From assembly GCA_021292105.1 (NCBI GenBank), contig CM037870.1, positions 14,355,234-14,419,233 on the forward strand: 64,000 nucleotides of DNA, given 5' to 3'. This document shows, piece by piece, positions 25,361 through 37,139 of this stretch. The number at the start of each line of letters is the position of its first letter. Position 1 is the first letter of the stretch. Under the pieces are notes generated by a model. It was given only the letters and a program-made list of their open reading frames with translations, did no database searches and was not told where the DNA came from. The translations under genes were made by a program, and so were the position numbers. Source of the DNA: Anadara kagoshimensis. Its lineage: Eukaryota > Mollusca > Bivalvia > Arcoida > Arcidae.

Positions 25361-25489
25361 TAACTGTAAATCCTAACACTTTCTGTGTATTGAATAGGCC
25401 ATCCTATTTATAGATTTCTAATTGAACGTCAAACTTAAAAGGTCATTAATGGCTGCCCCTTTTTATAAACATATGCGCGAATATATAAC

Positions 25490-26780
25490 ATAAAGAGATA
25501 ATATGTTGAAATTTTCATTGAAATGGATTTTTAGTGGAAAGAACTATCAAAGAGAAATTATGTATATATCACCAATATTTGTTTACAAATATGAATTTTT
25601 AATTATTTGAAGTGGGATTTTAGGTGAAAATTTTGACAATTTTTCAAAAGAGTGTTTACGTAATAAGGATATTTCTGATAAGAAATAAAATAACAATCAG
25701 AACATCTAAAGTAGTACAAGGTTATGATTTTTGAAGTGGGATTTTGAAGAATTTTTATGAATTGATTCAACTGTCAAAGTAATTAAGGTCTTACATAATA
25801 GTATGAAATCTTTGAAAGCTTACACATGTCGTCACTATATATTTGCATACAAACAATGACATTTGATTGAAGTGGAATTTTAAGCGAAAAATTTGCCAAC
25901 TTAATTATTCGAAGAGCATTTACGTAATTGAAAATTTTCTGATTAAAAGATAAATTTTTAAAAATAACAATCGTTACATCTAAATTTCAATCGTGTAAAT
26001 TTTGATAAATTGTCTTAACTATCAAAGATGGTTAGGTTTTACGTAATAAGCATGAAATCGTTGAAAAACTACTTTTATATCATCCATATTTGCTTACAGA
26101 CATGTTGCCCGCATTTGTTTACAAATATGAAGTTTTATTTCAAGTGGATTTTTAAGTGCAGAATTCAAAGATATATTACGTATAGGAAAACAACTTTGAC
26201 CTGTCCGCTTGACCTTTAATTTGAATATTTTTATGGACGATTGTATTTATGTTTAGGAATTACGTGGGTTTATTTTGTCTAGATTACGCGAACACTAATC
26301 ATATCCTTGATTACATTCTATCCTACTACTACCTAATAATTGGATTGATCCTTCTATATGAATATGCCTAATGAAAGGTCAAGCGGGCAGGTCAATGTTG
26401 TTTGGCTATATATATATAATCCTCATTTGTTTACAAATATTTGTCACCCATGATTGTTTACAAATATAAAATTTTAATGAAAATTTAATTGAAATTTATT
26501 TGCATTTTAATGCGTGAAAGATATTTGACGTCTATATCACCTATGTTTGTTTTACCCATGCTTGTGACTAATATTTCATTCACATATGATATTTTAATTG
26601 ACATACAATGTTCAGTAAAAAAAATATGCTAATTTAAAAATCCGAGAATTGCGTAATTGTAACATTTTTATTAAAAGATAAAAATTAAAATAACAATCGT
26701 AAAATCTCAAGTACAGTGCTATAAATTTTGATAAATTGCCTTAGTTATCAGAGAACGTTAGTTCTTACGTAATGCAAGGT
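25490..26780 (+). repeat. Degenerate ~265-bp tandem repeat, split by a MITE
   Basis: The motif 'ttacgtaat....ttct.at.a.aaga.aaa' followed by 'aataacaatc' recurs near 25655, 25920 and 26652, with 'tttgtttacaaatatgaa' between. The third interval is longer because a ~200-bp MITE (26196-26395) sits inside it. Units are strongly diverged. Confidence 0.65.
26196..26395. mobile_element. MITE with TTGACCTGTCCGCTTGACC ends
   Basis: TTGACCTGTCCGCTTGACCT on the left and AGGTCAAGCGGGCAGGTCAA on the right form a ~20-bp TIR with one mismatch. It is inserted into the tandem repeat at 25490-26780. Length is 200 bp, with no coding capacity. Confidence 0.85.
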
Positions 26781-27479
26781 AAATGTAAAAGATAATCAAT
26801 TTGCTTTAATATGTTTCTTTTAGGATAGAAAAATCTTTTTTAAATTTTTAACTTTGGCATTTTCCTAAAAAGGAAAGTTCTAATCTAACAATCTTTCTCA
26901 GTAATTAGATTTATTTGTGGATAAACACGTGCTGGTTCATAAAACATGCTTTATCTTTGCTAAAAATAAGTTAATTGAAAATTGTGTACTAAACTCATTA
27001 TTATTCCCGTTGATTAATTTGCCACCTCGCTTATCGCCAGAGCATTCGGAGGTGCCGATTTTTTTTCAATATATCATTTACGAAAAAGGGGCAAAGTACC
27101 GGGTTGTTGCTGTATATCAATCAAAAGTTATGTTAAGCTTTGTGTTTTGTCTCAATCCTTGCTTTCATTTGTTTCATTGAGCCTATAGAGACAGTATCAG
27201 CATTTTAAATATTATCCGTTCAATGTTTTCTGTATTGTATGTACTTCGTTAAATCGGAGGTATCAAAAAAAGCTTAAAATATTTTTTAAGCTTTTTTGGC
27301 CAATATTGTTCAACAATAAAGGCTAGGTAATCATTCTCATTTTGAATTGGATTAGGTTGTATTGTAGATTTGATATTGACACATTAGATGTACATCTTCA
27401 AACAAACTAGATGTGTGAGCTAGTTTTGATTTGCATTATTACCCATTGTTCTTATCCACTATACATAGTAAGACCTTCT

Positions 27480-27602
27480 CTCTATTAGTTACGGGTTACC
27501 TAGCAACACAGGAGATGTTTCCTTTCCGAAGCACCCGGCCTCACTTCCCTTGTGGAAGTTTACGTCTTTAACCTAAATAACCAGCTTCAAAGTTTTTACA
27601 GG
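27480..27602 (-). mobile_element. Helitron-like core fragment
   Basis: The reverse complement shows 'ccacaagggaagtgaggccg', 'ggtgcttcgg' and 'ctcctgtgttgctaggtaac'. Ends are not clear. Confidence 0.45.
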
Positions 27603-27733
27603 GATTGGTCCAATTGGGAATTTAGGCTCTGACCAATACAGCAGGAAACGTGGACATTCAATAAAATGCACTTATCAATAACAACAGACATGGTCAAAAC
27701 GAACATAATGAAGCTTGAAATATTGTTTTAAAA

Positions 27734-27904
27734 TCAAAAACAAACATACTAATCCATGTTCGAATCACAATACAGAAGCAAAGTAAAATCTTTAGAACTG
27801 ACAAGTCAGGTTAGACACGTGAACTTCCACCAGGGAAGTAAGGCCGGGTGCTCCGGAAGGGTAAGCACCTCCTGTTTAGCTAGCTACAACCATCACGTGT
27901 GTAA
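27734..27904 (+). mobile_element. Helitron-like copy, short form, well preserved
   Basis: Starts TCAAAAACAAACATACTAAT after A and ends 'catcacgtgtgtaat'. Identity to the 5' half of the copies at 1738 and 45484 is very high by eye, so this short form is relatively young. Confidence 0.6.
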
Positions 27905-28234
27905 TATAAGCTTACCGAAATATCTGTCGAAGAAAATTTAAAAACATCATGATTTTTACGATGCCAATACTACTTATAGATAAAAATATATAGATATAAA
28001 AATATTGAGTGTAATGGTTCTGTAAAATTGATATGACAAATCCAAATACAAAAAGCTTAACTTTAAGCCAGACATATGAAAAACAAGTAATACAAGAAAA
28101 TTAACACATAAAAAAGCAATTTTTATGCTAAAAACCAAGTAACATAAGCAAATCAAAATACGATAAGCTTTTTTTATAGTCAAACACACGTAACATAAGC
28201 TCTAATGAGTTTTACTCGAAAAAATACTGATATC

Positions 28235-29300
28235 CAAATCACAATCCCAAGGCAAAGTAAAAACTTTGAAGCTGGCAATTAAGGTTCAACACGAAAACTT
28301 TCACAAGGGAGCCGAACTAAATGATAAATCACAACTAAAATTAAGCTTGGCATTGACAGTGATGATCAACACGTCCAAGTTATCAGACAAATTTACATTA
28401 CGTAATGACAATATAACGGCTGTGTCAAAGTTGTCGTTATTGGCTACAAATTGATATCTTGAATGTCTGTTAAATAAAGACAAATTTTATTTACATTGTG
28501 TCAGCAGTTCAATAAAGATCATAATTTAATGACGCATGAAAGGATATAATCAAGCTTCACAGCTTTTGCCATAAAAACGACACGATACAATTATTTTATA
28601 ACAAGACTAACTAGAAGCAAAATCTTGTATATAATTCTATGGTCCTTTCACCCAATTTTGATTACAAAATTACGTGGTGGGTGTAGTAAGCTAAACAGGA
28701 GGTTCTTACCCTTACGGAGCACTCAACGTTCACGTGTTTAACTTTACTTGTCAGTTTTAAAGTTTTTACTTTGCTTCTGGATTTATATTCGGACATGGAT
28801 TACTATGTTTGTTTTTATATAATATTGTGATGCAATGTTTCTGTTAAGTTGCAGTGGCAAATCAAAAAACAAAAAGCTATATTTCATACTAATGAGTTTT
28901 ACCGAACTACATGATATATCAGAACAAAATTCAAATTAAGCATGACATTGACAATAATTGATGCATTGATAAGTATAAGCAAGTTTCACCGTGTCATAGA
29001 ATCGACACTACAGAATTGATTTCATAGCAAGACTTATTAGAAGAAAGTCGTGTATATATAATATTGCAATGCAATTTTTTCTTTAAAGTTGCAATGGCAA
29101 CTTTATTTCATACTAATGAGTTTTAACGAACTACATGATATATCAGAACAAAATTCAAATTAAGCATAACATTGACAATAATGATACACACTTTTAAGTA
29201 CAGGTTATCAGACAAATTTGCATTACATAATGGCAGTATATTTGTCGTTATTGGCAACAAACTGATATCTTGAATGCTTGTTACATAACAGCAAATTTGA
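28235..29300 (+). repeat. Complex local duplications
   Basis: Blocks recur in tandem: 'gagttttaccgaactacatg' with 'caaaattcaaattaagcat' (about 28905 and 29117, and weaker at 28313); 'ttatcagacaaattt.cattac' with 'gtcgttattggc.acaaa.tgatatcttgaatg' (28379 and 29208); and 'caagacta.ctagaag' (28602 and 29030). A degenerate Helitron-like piece begins the block. The paired ORFs at 28266 and 28301 are incidental. Confidence 0.6.
28638..28815 (-). mobile_element. Helitron-like copy
   Basis: The minus strand reads from 'aaaacaaacatagtaatcc' through 'agtgctccgtaagggtaaga' and 'cctcctgtttagcttac' to 'caccacgtaattttgtaatc'. Part of the block between the first CACGTG and GGCCGGG has been deleted. Confidence 0.5.
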
Positions 29301-29352
29301 TTTACATTAGTAAATAATGATCAAAGTTTGCAGACACAAAGGACGTGGGTAC

Positions 29353-29475
29353 AGTACAGATCTGTCGAAATATCAACACTGAGGTAATAAAAAGGAGTCG
29401 AAGCTCGAATGGGCGAGATATGGTTAGCTAGTGACGGAAAACCTGTCGAGTCATCGATTGTTGCTGTTGTCGACA
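29353..29475 (+). mobile_element. MITE fragment, 'CTGTCGAAAGTTTAACAC' family
   Basis: Contains 'tacagatctgtcgaaatatc', 'gagtcgaagctcga' and 'gatatggttagctagtg', matching the left half of full copies at 57922 and 61433. Confidence 0.6.
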
Positions 29476-30800
29476 TAATATGTTATATTTTATAGTCCGT
29501 CAGCGATATTGTGACAGAGTGTTTATAAACATGGAAGAGATAGCATTCTATCCTGTTCTTTTCCCGCCTAAGAGGGCCATTATTTATTTCCCTTACCTGT
29601 TGTTTGCATTGAGATTTATGTTTATTTGTTTCTTTCCCAGAATGTTTATTGCCATATGGAAAATACTGGGATGGTATATAAATATTAAACCGATTTTTAT
29701 CATAATTATTCGGGTAATTTGAACATATAATGCACGATGGCTTGATTTTAGTTATTAAAAGTGACTATTGTATTCAAATTGCCTTGATTAGAAATTGAAT
29801 TGTTGGCAAATCTTCAACTATTATGTAAACCTCTGAGCATTTTGTTTCATATTTATTTGTCTCGATACGAATTAATTTTACCAAATGTATTCGAATTTGT
29901 TTAATCACGAAGTTATGGCTTCAAAAAGCTTTGGCATATTAGATTTATATTTTTTGTGTCGCCGACAAATTCTAATTAATAGAAAAGGTGAAACATCTGA
30001 TACCTGGTTACGATCTTAAGTTACAACATGGCGTCATTTTTAGTCTGTAAAAACAAACAACATAAACCATTGCATGTTTTTTTGCATCCATGGTTATGGT
30101 AATTATTGAAAAAGCATGACCACGATCTTAAGTTACGACACTGAATCACATATTGGTAAAAGCAAACAAAATTATTGCATTGCGTGTATCCATACATAAT
30201 TTGCTTTTTTTTTGTATGGTGAGTGAAATGGAGGAATCGTGTTTTATCTCCAAGTCAAGATTTATTCACTTAAATGTATATATCAAGGGTGCAACTTCAT
30301 GGATGATGGAAGAAACCGGAGTGCGCGAATAAATCACCTACCTCAACTAACATTGGCAAACGATCTGACAAACTTTGACACACTAGGATCTGTCCCGATT
30401 TGGATTCAAAAGGCGCTATCATCCGTAAGCGCGCCTCTATGTTTAATTCAAATAAATCATACTTCAAGTTATTCAACACCATTTAATTTTTCATTACTCG
30501 GATCGTCTTTAATTAGTCCTGCAATGCGACGTTAAATCGTTTATTGGGAACTTTACGAGTAATCTGGAAAAATGACAAACATTTTCAAATAAATCAAATG
30601 TCACTTGAGATAAAGAAGATGCTCTTAAAATCAAATAACGGAATTTAATTCAAATTTTTAAAGCCAAATTGTCTCTTTTTCTGCACGAAAAATTAATCTT
30701 GCTTTAATTTTCAGAATTTCTAATAAAATGCAATACAACGAATAAACAAACATTGGGGAAAAAAATCACAATATTAAAATCACAAAATATTGTAAATTTT
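29476..30800. other. AT-rich DNA, ORFs judged spurious
   Basis: Overlapping plus and minus ORFs (29480-29722; 30239-30535; 30297-30482) have no recognisable motif, no splice context and no repeat partner. The frame at 30239 looks slightly more protein-like but stops at both ends without supporting signals. Confidence 0.45.
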
Positions 30801-30803
30801 ATT

Positions 30804-30925
30804 TGGTAAACAAAAATGTAAGGAGCTTTTCTTGCAATTAGGTACAAGTGCACCGTTTCTTTGACTTGGTAAACAAAAATGTAGGGTGCTGTTCTTACAA
30901 TAAGGTACAAACGCACTGTTTCATG
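30804..30925. repeat. Two-copy ~66-bp tandem repeat
   Basis: 'ttggtaaacaaaaatgta.g' and 'aggtacaa..gcac.gtttc' occur twice, giving the repeated APYIFVYQ pattern of the minus-strand ORF 30704-30916. That ORF is therefore a repeat artefact. Confidence 0.75.
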
Positions 30926-30969
30926 TTGTCAGTATACAAAATGGAAGTTTAAATTCCTGTATTTTATTT

Positions 30970-31590
30970 GGGGTCATAAGGGTAGCTTGGATGGCAGCGC
31001 GCCCACGTTGTATGATGTGGGAGTTTCGGTTATGAACCAGGGGAAGCCATGGGAAGAAAAAATATATGAAACTACTGGAGCCATGCCTTCAAAAATTCTC
31101 AATAGTTGCTTTGTATTATTTTTTTTAATTCCGTTGTCTTTTTTTACTATTAACAAGTACACTGTACATATGCATTTTATTCTACTTGTCAAGGAGACCT
31201 TTGTGGCCAATTGGTATATAACGCCGGGTAACACATGAGAAAGTTTGCCGAATGTAATGTTAACCAACTTCTTGACAAAACCACTTCGCGATATGGACTT
31301 AAGCTGACTAGTTGGTATTAATACAGCTATTTTCGGAAACAAGGTTGCGGCGTTTAACTTTTGCGATTATTTCGTTCTCGCGAATAAAAGTTGGTTTACA
31401 GTTGTTGGTTTTCTCTGTACACTCCTATTTCCTCCACCATCACAGAATTGACGGTCTTAATAAAAGGCAAAAATCGGGGCGTAAAACATTTATACTCCAT
31501 AATCCACGCCAATCTACTTGTCAATTATACACTTATCTACCAGTCTACAACAAAGTCGACATCATATTTAGCAAATAGAACACTTAGCTG
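30970..31590. other. Cluster of overlapping ORFs, no supported gene
   Basis: Four ORFs of 66-122 codons overlap on both strands. The segment 30987-31100 has a higher GC share and a protein-like start, but the open frame then runs into T-rich low-complexity sequence. No donor or acceptor lies in a useful phase. Possibly a remnant of an exon or a repeat; not called as a gene. Confidence 0.35.
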
Positions 31591-31848
31591 ACGCGGCTAT
31601 AAAACCCCGTTGTTATGGATGTACCAGCTAAACTGTAAACAACCGAACCGCTTTTATATGATGGATAATGGACATGCTATATTAAATTATACACATAATT
31701 TCCTTTCATAGAGAGCGACAATGAAGACATAATTTAGTAAATCGTAAGGTTAGTCGGTGCCTTCTTGTCGTAAACCTACTTGTATCCGATTGTGTTGTCT
31801 ACTGTTAGACACGCACTTTATAAAATGAAAAAAAACAGGAATTTTTGT

Positions 31849-31871
31849 AAAAAAAAAAAAAAAAAAAAAAA
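31849..31871. repeat. Poly-A tract, 23 A
   Basis: Uninterrupted run of 23 A, preceded by shorter A runs. No SINE or LINE body is recognisable upstream. Confidence 0.9.
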
Positions 31872-32062
31872 GTGCGAAATTTTTTTTATTAAAAACATTA
31901 TCATCTCTGTTTGATTGGTATGTTCAACTGTTCAGACATGCTGAACTCTTGAAATAGCATAAGTGGTTTTCACCGCAAGCGACTAGACTAGACAAATGTT
32001 TTTTAAACAAAGCCGAAAATAAAATAAATTGCTGGCAAGAAAGAAATTGTAATTCGTTTCAA

Positions 32063-32272
32063 TTAGAGAAATGGACGAATCGCCGGTCACGCCCACAATG
32101 TTCCGAGAAAAGTCCAGCATGCTGACATTGCATACAAAAAGCCTGAATTGTGCCATGTAATTGCGTCACTGACATAAGTACGTCATTAGTTGACGTGACG
32201 CTGCTTTGGTAAAGTGATAGCGGCCAGTGTCGGAACACCAAAAGCATGGCCGGCGATACGACAATTGTAAAG
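32063..32272. mobile_element. MITE, second copy of the CCACGCCCACAATGTTCC family
   Basis: Left end 'ggtcacgcccacaatgttcc', right end 'gtgtcggaacaccaaaagc'. The centre has 'gtacgtcattagttgacg' and 'gcgtcactgacat'. The central blocks are inverted relative to 23694-23900, so this copy lies in the opposite orientation. Slightly longer than its partner because of an insertion near 32120. Confidence 0.7.
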
Positions 32273-32592
32273 TAAAATACCACTTTTGGGCTTACTGCCT
32301 AGTCCATACACTGTCATTTGGTCATGTCAACCATCCCATCCCACCTCTGAAATAGTTGTTTAATACGTATAAAATTTATGTTATATAAGCAGCATTATTA
32401 ATTTATTGTAACAGTCATGAATAAAAGAAAGAAGGTGTTACTTTCATAAATGTTCTAAAGCTTAGTGTTCTTGGTTGTATGACATTGAAGCAATCGGTAA
32501 AATATTTAACCAACTTTGAAGTTTAAACTTGGTTTAGAATCCTTTGGAATACATACTTTTGTAACGTGTAAGGGTGTCGTACCCAGGTTATC

Positions 32593-32628
32593 TGTGTAAG
32601 GGTGTCGTACCCAGGTTATTTCCTAGGA
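32593..32628. repeat. 28-bp direct repeat
   Basis: A block of about 28 bp beginning 'gtgtaagggtgtcgtaccca' occurs twice in tandem between about 32567 and 32620. Confidence 0.7.
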
Positions 32629-32768
32629 TTCGATAAGATAATACAATAAAGGGTTTCTTTAAAAATGAAATTAACCACAAGCTATAATAATTGTTAACCA
32701 AACCACTGTTTGCAAATAGTTCACGGGTAATTTAAGCTTTAATTTAAAAAAAGGCGCACGAGCAAATA

Positions 32769-34110
32769 GTCCAAGAGATCATGGCTAAAATCCGGGTGAA
32801 CGAGGCCAAAAGGTTTGAAGGTTGATTCTTGTAGGAAAATGTCCCTAGTTACTGAAAACCCATTTCTTACGCGTCAAATCGTTTCCGATTTTTTAATCAG
32901 AAACAGTTTTTGAAGAAAAGCCTCTGCAAATGTTAAATTTTGGTAAAAAATAAAAATTCCAGATTTTGAAGCATTTTGTGGCAAAAACAACACAAAAATG
33001 TTCATTCTATCTTTCATTGTGGACACATGATAGATTAAAATGCAAAACATCCTGACAGTTTTTCGATTTTGTGTCAAAAATTTAAAATGAGCGATAAAAT
33101 CGATGCTGTAAACTGCGTTTTTATCATATTTACCGTCTTTCAATTCTTGTAAATCTGTTGTTTATGCATTAAATATGACAAACTATATATTTTTATAAAG
33201 CCTTGGTAGTGCTGTAGATAAAAATGTTACAAAACTTCGGAAATATGGAACCTTAATACCGTAGCAAATTATTATGTTTCCCCTACCCCAAAAATACGAA
33301 AATGTCAAAAATTCATTATTTTGGCCCATGCTTGCCGATAAGTGTTTAAAACAAATCATTATTGTTCGTTACATCTCCCGTCTGTTCCCGACATATTTAT
33401 AAAACAATTATATGTAGAGTGCTTGGTGATTCTATATGAAAATTTGCACTCTCCATGTAACAGTAGTTTGGAAAATGAGTTTTCATTAAATCATTTGTAC
33501 TCTACTTCTTGTAATTTTGTTATATAGGCATTGAATCTCAAGATTTATATATGTCTGTATTGCCATGGTACATTTGAGTCTGACAACATAAAAACTATTG
33601 GAAATACCGAAGTTTATAGACGAAACGGATAAATTTATTTCCCCTACCCCAAAGTTAAAAAACATATGAAAATCCATTTTTATGCAATATATGCCGATTT
33701 GTGTTTCTAATGAAGATTTCGAGCAAAAGTACCCGCAACAATGATAAAACAAGCTTCAAGGATTTTAAATATTTGTGAAATGCTTTAGCTTAAGGACAGA
33801 TAGGACTAACTAATACAATAAAATTGGTTATTTTATTCATTTATATGTAAAATGCTGTAAGAAAAAAGGAGTTTTGCCTCTTGTATTTTTGTTATTTAGG
33901 CATTGAATCTCGACTGTTATCTACTGACGTAATTCCTTGACATATAAGAGTCTAATAATACCAGAATCTGTCGGATATAGCAAAGCTTGTAAATAAGGCC
34001 AATGAATTTATTTCCCCTACCCCAAAAGTGTGAAAAAAACTTTTTAGGCCATGTATGCTTTTGGTGAAGGTTTTAAGCAAGTGTCCATGCAACAATTATG
34101 TTTTAATGAT
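32769..34110 (+). repeat. Left arm of a large inverted repeat (stack of ~365-bp units)
   Basis: The arm begins AGTCCAAGAGATCATGGC and is matched in reverse complement, at high identity, by 44256-43889 and then 38375-37370 on the right side. Three internal ~365-bp units are visible from 'cccctaccccaaa' at about 33281, 33643 and 34014; each also carries 'ggcattgaatctc'. The arm contains the uninterrupted version of the site into which the 5.5-kb element inserted in the other arm (junction near 33128). The ORFs at 32874, 33342 and 33486 recur in the right arm only because the arms are homologous. Confidence 0.85.
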
Positions 34111-34195
34111 TCAAAGTCATAGCAAAATGATTTTTTTTTAAATTGAGGAAAAAAATTATGAAATATTCATATTTAAACTTGAAAATCAAAAACAA

Positions 34196-34311
34196 ACATA
34201 CCAATCCTTGTCAAGATCACAATCCCCACAAAAGTAAAATCTTCCAAAATAGCAAATTGGGCGGGGTGCACCTTAAGCACCTCCTGTTTAGCAATTACAC
34301 CCGCCACGTGT
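34196..34311 (+). mobile_element. Helitron-like copy, internally deleted
   Basis: Starts TCAAAAACAAACATACCAAT after A and ends at 'cccgccacgtgtga'. About 45 bp of the usual core, including the first CACGTG and CCACCAGGGAAG, is missing. Confidence 0.55.
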
Positions 34312-34499
34312 GAAAAATTAAGAATACACATATCTTTTCGAACAACCTCATACTAAAAAATAATAATTGCAAATAATGTCATCTCTAGTGAAACATAATA
34401 TTAAAATATGGTAAAACTTAGTGCAAGGCATTTCTGGTTATGGTTTTATATAACGCTATTGGGTTTTATTATACATATCTCCATTCGATAAAGTTCAAT

Positions 34500-35090
34500 C
34501 AGATCCATGAGCTTTCTTAACCATATTCATTATTACCAAAACCCGTCTATCAAAGATCGTAGCCACATTTTACAAAACTTTGCAATTTATTTTTGTGGAA
34601 TCATTTAATTTTGAAGTGACCTAATGTACATTGTCGGTCTCCATTAAATCTTATTTTAAAAAGTCTGCACACTCCGTAAAATTTTCAATTTTACTTCAAA
34701 CTGACAAAATTTCTATGTCCAATAAGTCCATCTTTGTATCTTTTAAAGGAATTATTAATAGCTATCACATCACAAATTGCCTAGTCATATTATAATAATA
34801 AAACAAAGTGGTATTGGACACCTTTCAACCTTAAGCCTGTTACCAGGTGCCCTAAGCACGTTCTTTTAAGAATACAGGATTTTGAGCAGAGACTAAAATT
34901 GTACATTAGGTCAATTCTTAATAAAATGATGGCACCAGAAAAAAGTTGCAAAGTTATGTAAAATGTGGCTGCATTCTTTGATAAACGGGTTTTTAGTAAT
35001 AACAAATATGGTTTAGTAAAATTCTTTTGCCACATAATCACGAATAATAGGTAAACACTACTATATAATATAGCCGAGGTCATAGAAAAC
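34500..35090. repeat. Foldback repeat with ~130-bp arms
   Basis: 34505-34645 ('cttaaccatattcattatta', 'gtagccacattttacaaaac', 'gacctaatgtacatt') pairs with the reverse complement of about 34895-35030. The outer block 'gtctgcacactccgtaaaat' recurs in reverse at 62560-62600 together with 'aaaatgtggccgcaatctct'. This is therefore a dispersed family. Confidence 0.65.
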
Positions 35091-35400
35091 CAGAAAAAAG
35101 GAGATTCACGGATATAAGAAATGCTTACGCATTGAGAATATAAACCCCGTAGATACTTATGTTTTAGCTAAAATAAGTAGATATGGACAGCAAAGGACGG
35201 ATTGAAAGAGTGAATTGCTAACATTACCGGAGTTGCAAAGATCGATGGAACAATGGGTATGATGATATGAATAAAGTGTTCAACTGACAAATAGAAAGAG
35301 ATCAATGTTATAAAAAAACATTTTTGAATTGAGGCAATAGAGAACTGATTAAATGCGCTGTGTAAATCAGTAAACATAAACACAAACATAATTATTATAT

Positions 35401-36869
35401 TACAATAAAAATATACGAAGTTAAAAAACTGGCAAAGTTAAACACGTTAACATTGGCAGGGGAAAAATCCGGGTGCTCGGAAGGGTAACCGCCTCCTGTC
35501 ACCACATGTGAAATCAAAATTGAGAGTGAAAGTAGAACAAGAAAAGTCATATCAATTCAGACCGTTTGGAAGGAAATTGAACAAACCAATTTATTGTTAG
35601 AGATTAACAGAAACCAAATAAGAGCCGATCATAGTAACCACTCTCTGCTATCCCATCAGGTACTGTTCGACAAACAGACCTGTGTCACCTTAATGTGTCT
35701 TTAATCATTTTAATAGGAAGGATGTAGATTTATATGCATGTCCAAGTAAATGGTTTGTAATTATGAAGATGATTTGAAGGATTTGTCCAAAGACCGACTG
35801 ACACTGCCTTCCAAATGACAAAGTGTTGGTTATTTTAAATGTTTAGAATGCGTAACACTTACAAAATTATTTTTGCGCATTGTCTTATTTGCAAATATTT
35901 TGGATTTCTATCAGTTGACGTTTAGTCTTTTGCCAGAGGGTCCAGTCGTTGTTTTAATAGTTACGATGTGTTTTATTCAAATGTGGTTCAACATAAAATT
36001 CAGTGCCTTTCACCCTCACTTTCCATATATAATTGACCCTGTATTTAATATTAAAAATTGTGTAGTTGTGATCAAGTATGTTTCTTAACTTAAATCCGGC
36101 ATTCATACTATAACTTTTCAAGTATAGTAATTTACTATATACGAAGTATACGAAGTTAAAAAACTGGCAAAGTTAAACACGTTAACATTGGCAGGGGAAA
36201 AATCTGGGTGCTCGGAAGGGTAACCGCCTCCTGTCACCACATGTGAAATCAAAATTGAGAGTGAAAGTAGAACAAGAAAAGTCATATCAATTCAGACCGT
36301 TTGGAAGGAAATTGAACAAACCAATTTATTGTTAGAGATTAACAGAAACCAAATAAGAGCCGATCATAGTAACCACTCTCTGCTATCCCATCAGGTACTG
36401 TTCGACAAACAGACCTGTGTCACCTTAATGTGTCTTTAATCATTTTAATAGGAAGGATGTAGATTTATATGCATGTCCAAGTAAATGGTTTGTAATTATG
36501 AAGATGATTTGAAGGATTTGTCCAAAGACCGACTGACACTGCCTTCCAAATGACAAAGTGTTGGTTATTTTAAATGTTTAGAATGCGTAACACTTACAAA
36601 ATTTTTTTGCGCATTGTCTTATTTGCAAATATTTTGGATTTCTATCAGTTGACGTTTAGTCTTTTGCCAGAGGGTCCAGTCGTTGTTTTAATAGTTACGA
36701 TGTGTTTTATTCAAATGTGGTTCAACATAAAATTCAGTGCCTTTCACCCTCACTTTCCATATATAATTGACCCTGTATTTAATATTAAAAATTGTGTAGT
36801 TGTGATCAAGTATGTTTCTTAACTTAAATCCGGCATTCATACTATAACTTTTCAAGTATAGTAATTTAC
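35401..36869 (+). repeat. Near-identical 735-bp tandem duplication
   Basis: Unit 1 (about 35401-36135) and unit 2 (about 36136-36869) differ at only a few bases: C/T in 'aaaaatc.gggtgctcgg', and a small indel in the T run near 35868 versus 36602. Each unit starts with a decayed Helitron-like core. The junction reads 'tatacgaagtatacgaag', an 8-11 bp microduplication. This is either a very recent tandem duplication or an assembly artefact. The ORFs at 35873 and 36574 are the same frame twice. Confidence 0.9.
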
Positions 36870-37139
36870 CGAATTGCTAGTGTTCTTCTTGTCATTCTAT
36901 GAATACAGAGAGTAGAATTTAAACGCATGCATATGGTTCATGACATTGCTTTTTTACCAATCTGAAAACATATCCGTTCACTTACATTTGTACTATTATT
37001 TGCATACATGCAGCAAATACTAGTATAACCTTTTGTGAATTCATATGACAATTTTTTATATATTTCTTCTTCTAATGCAAAAAGGTAAGCTATGACTTCT
37101 TAGCCTAAAGAGGGTTTCTATGTTTTTATATTTTGGAGA

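Noticed and set aside
30987..31342. Plus- and minus-strand ORFs around 31 kb as a gene
   Set aside because: Open frames overlap on both strands, end in T-rich low-complexity sequence and lack usable splice sites. Not supportable without a database search.
35873..36822. Identical ~71-residue proteins in tandem
   Set aside because: Products of the recent 735-bp tandem duplication; no independent evidence of coding.
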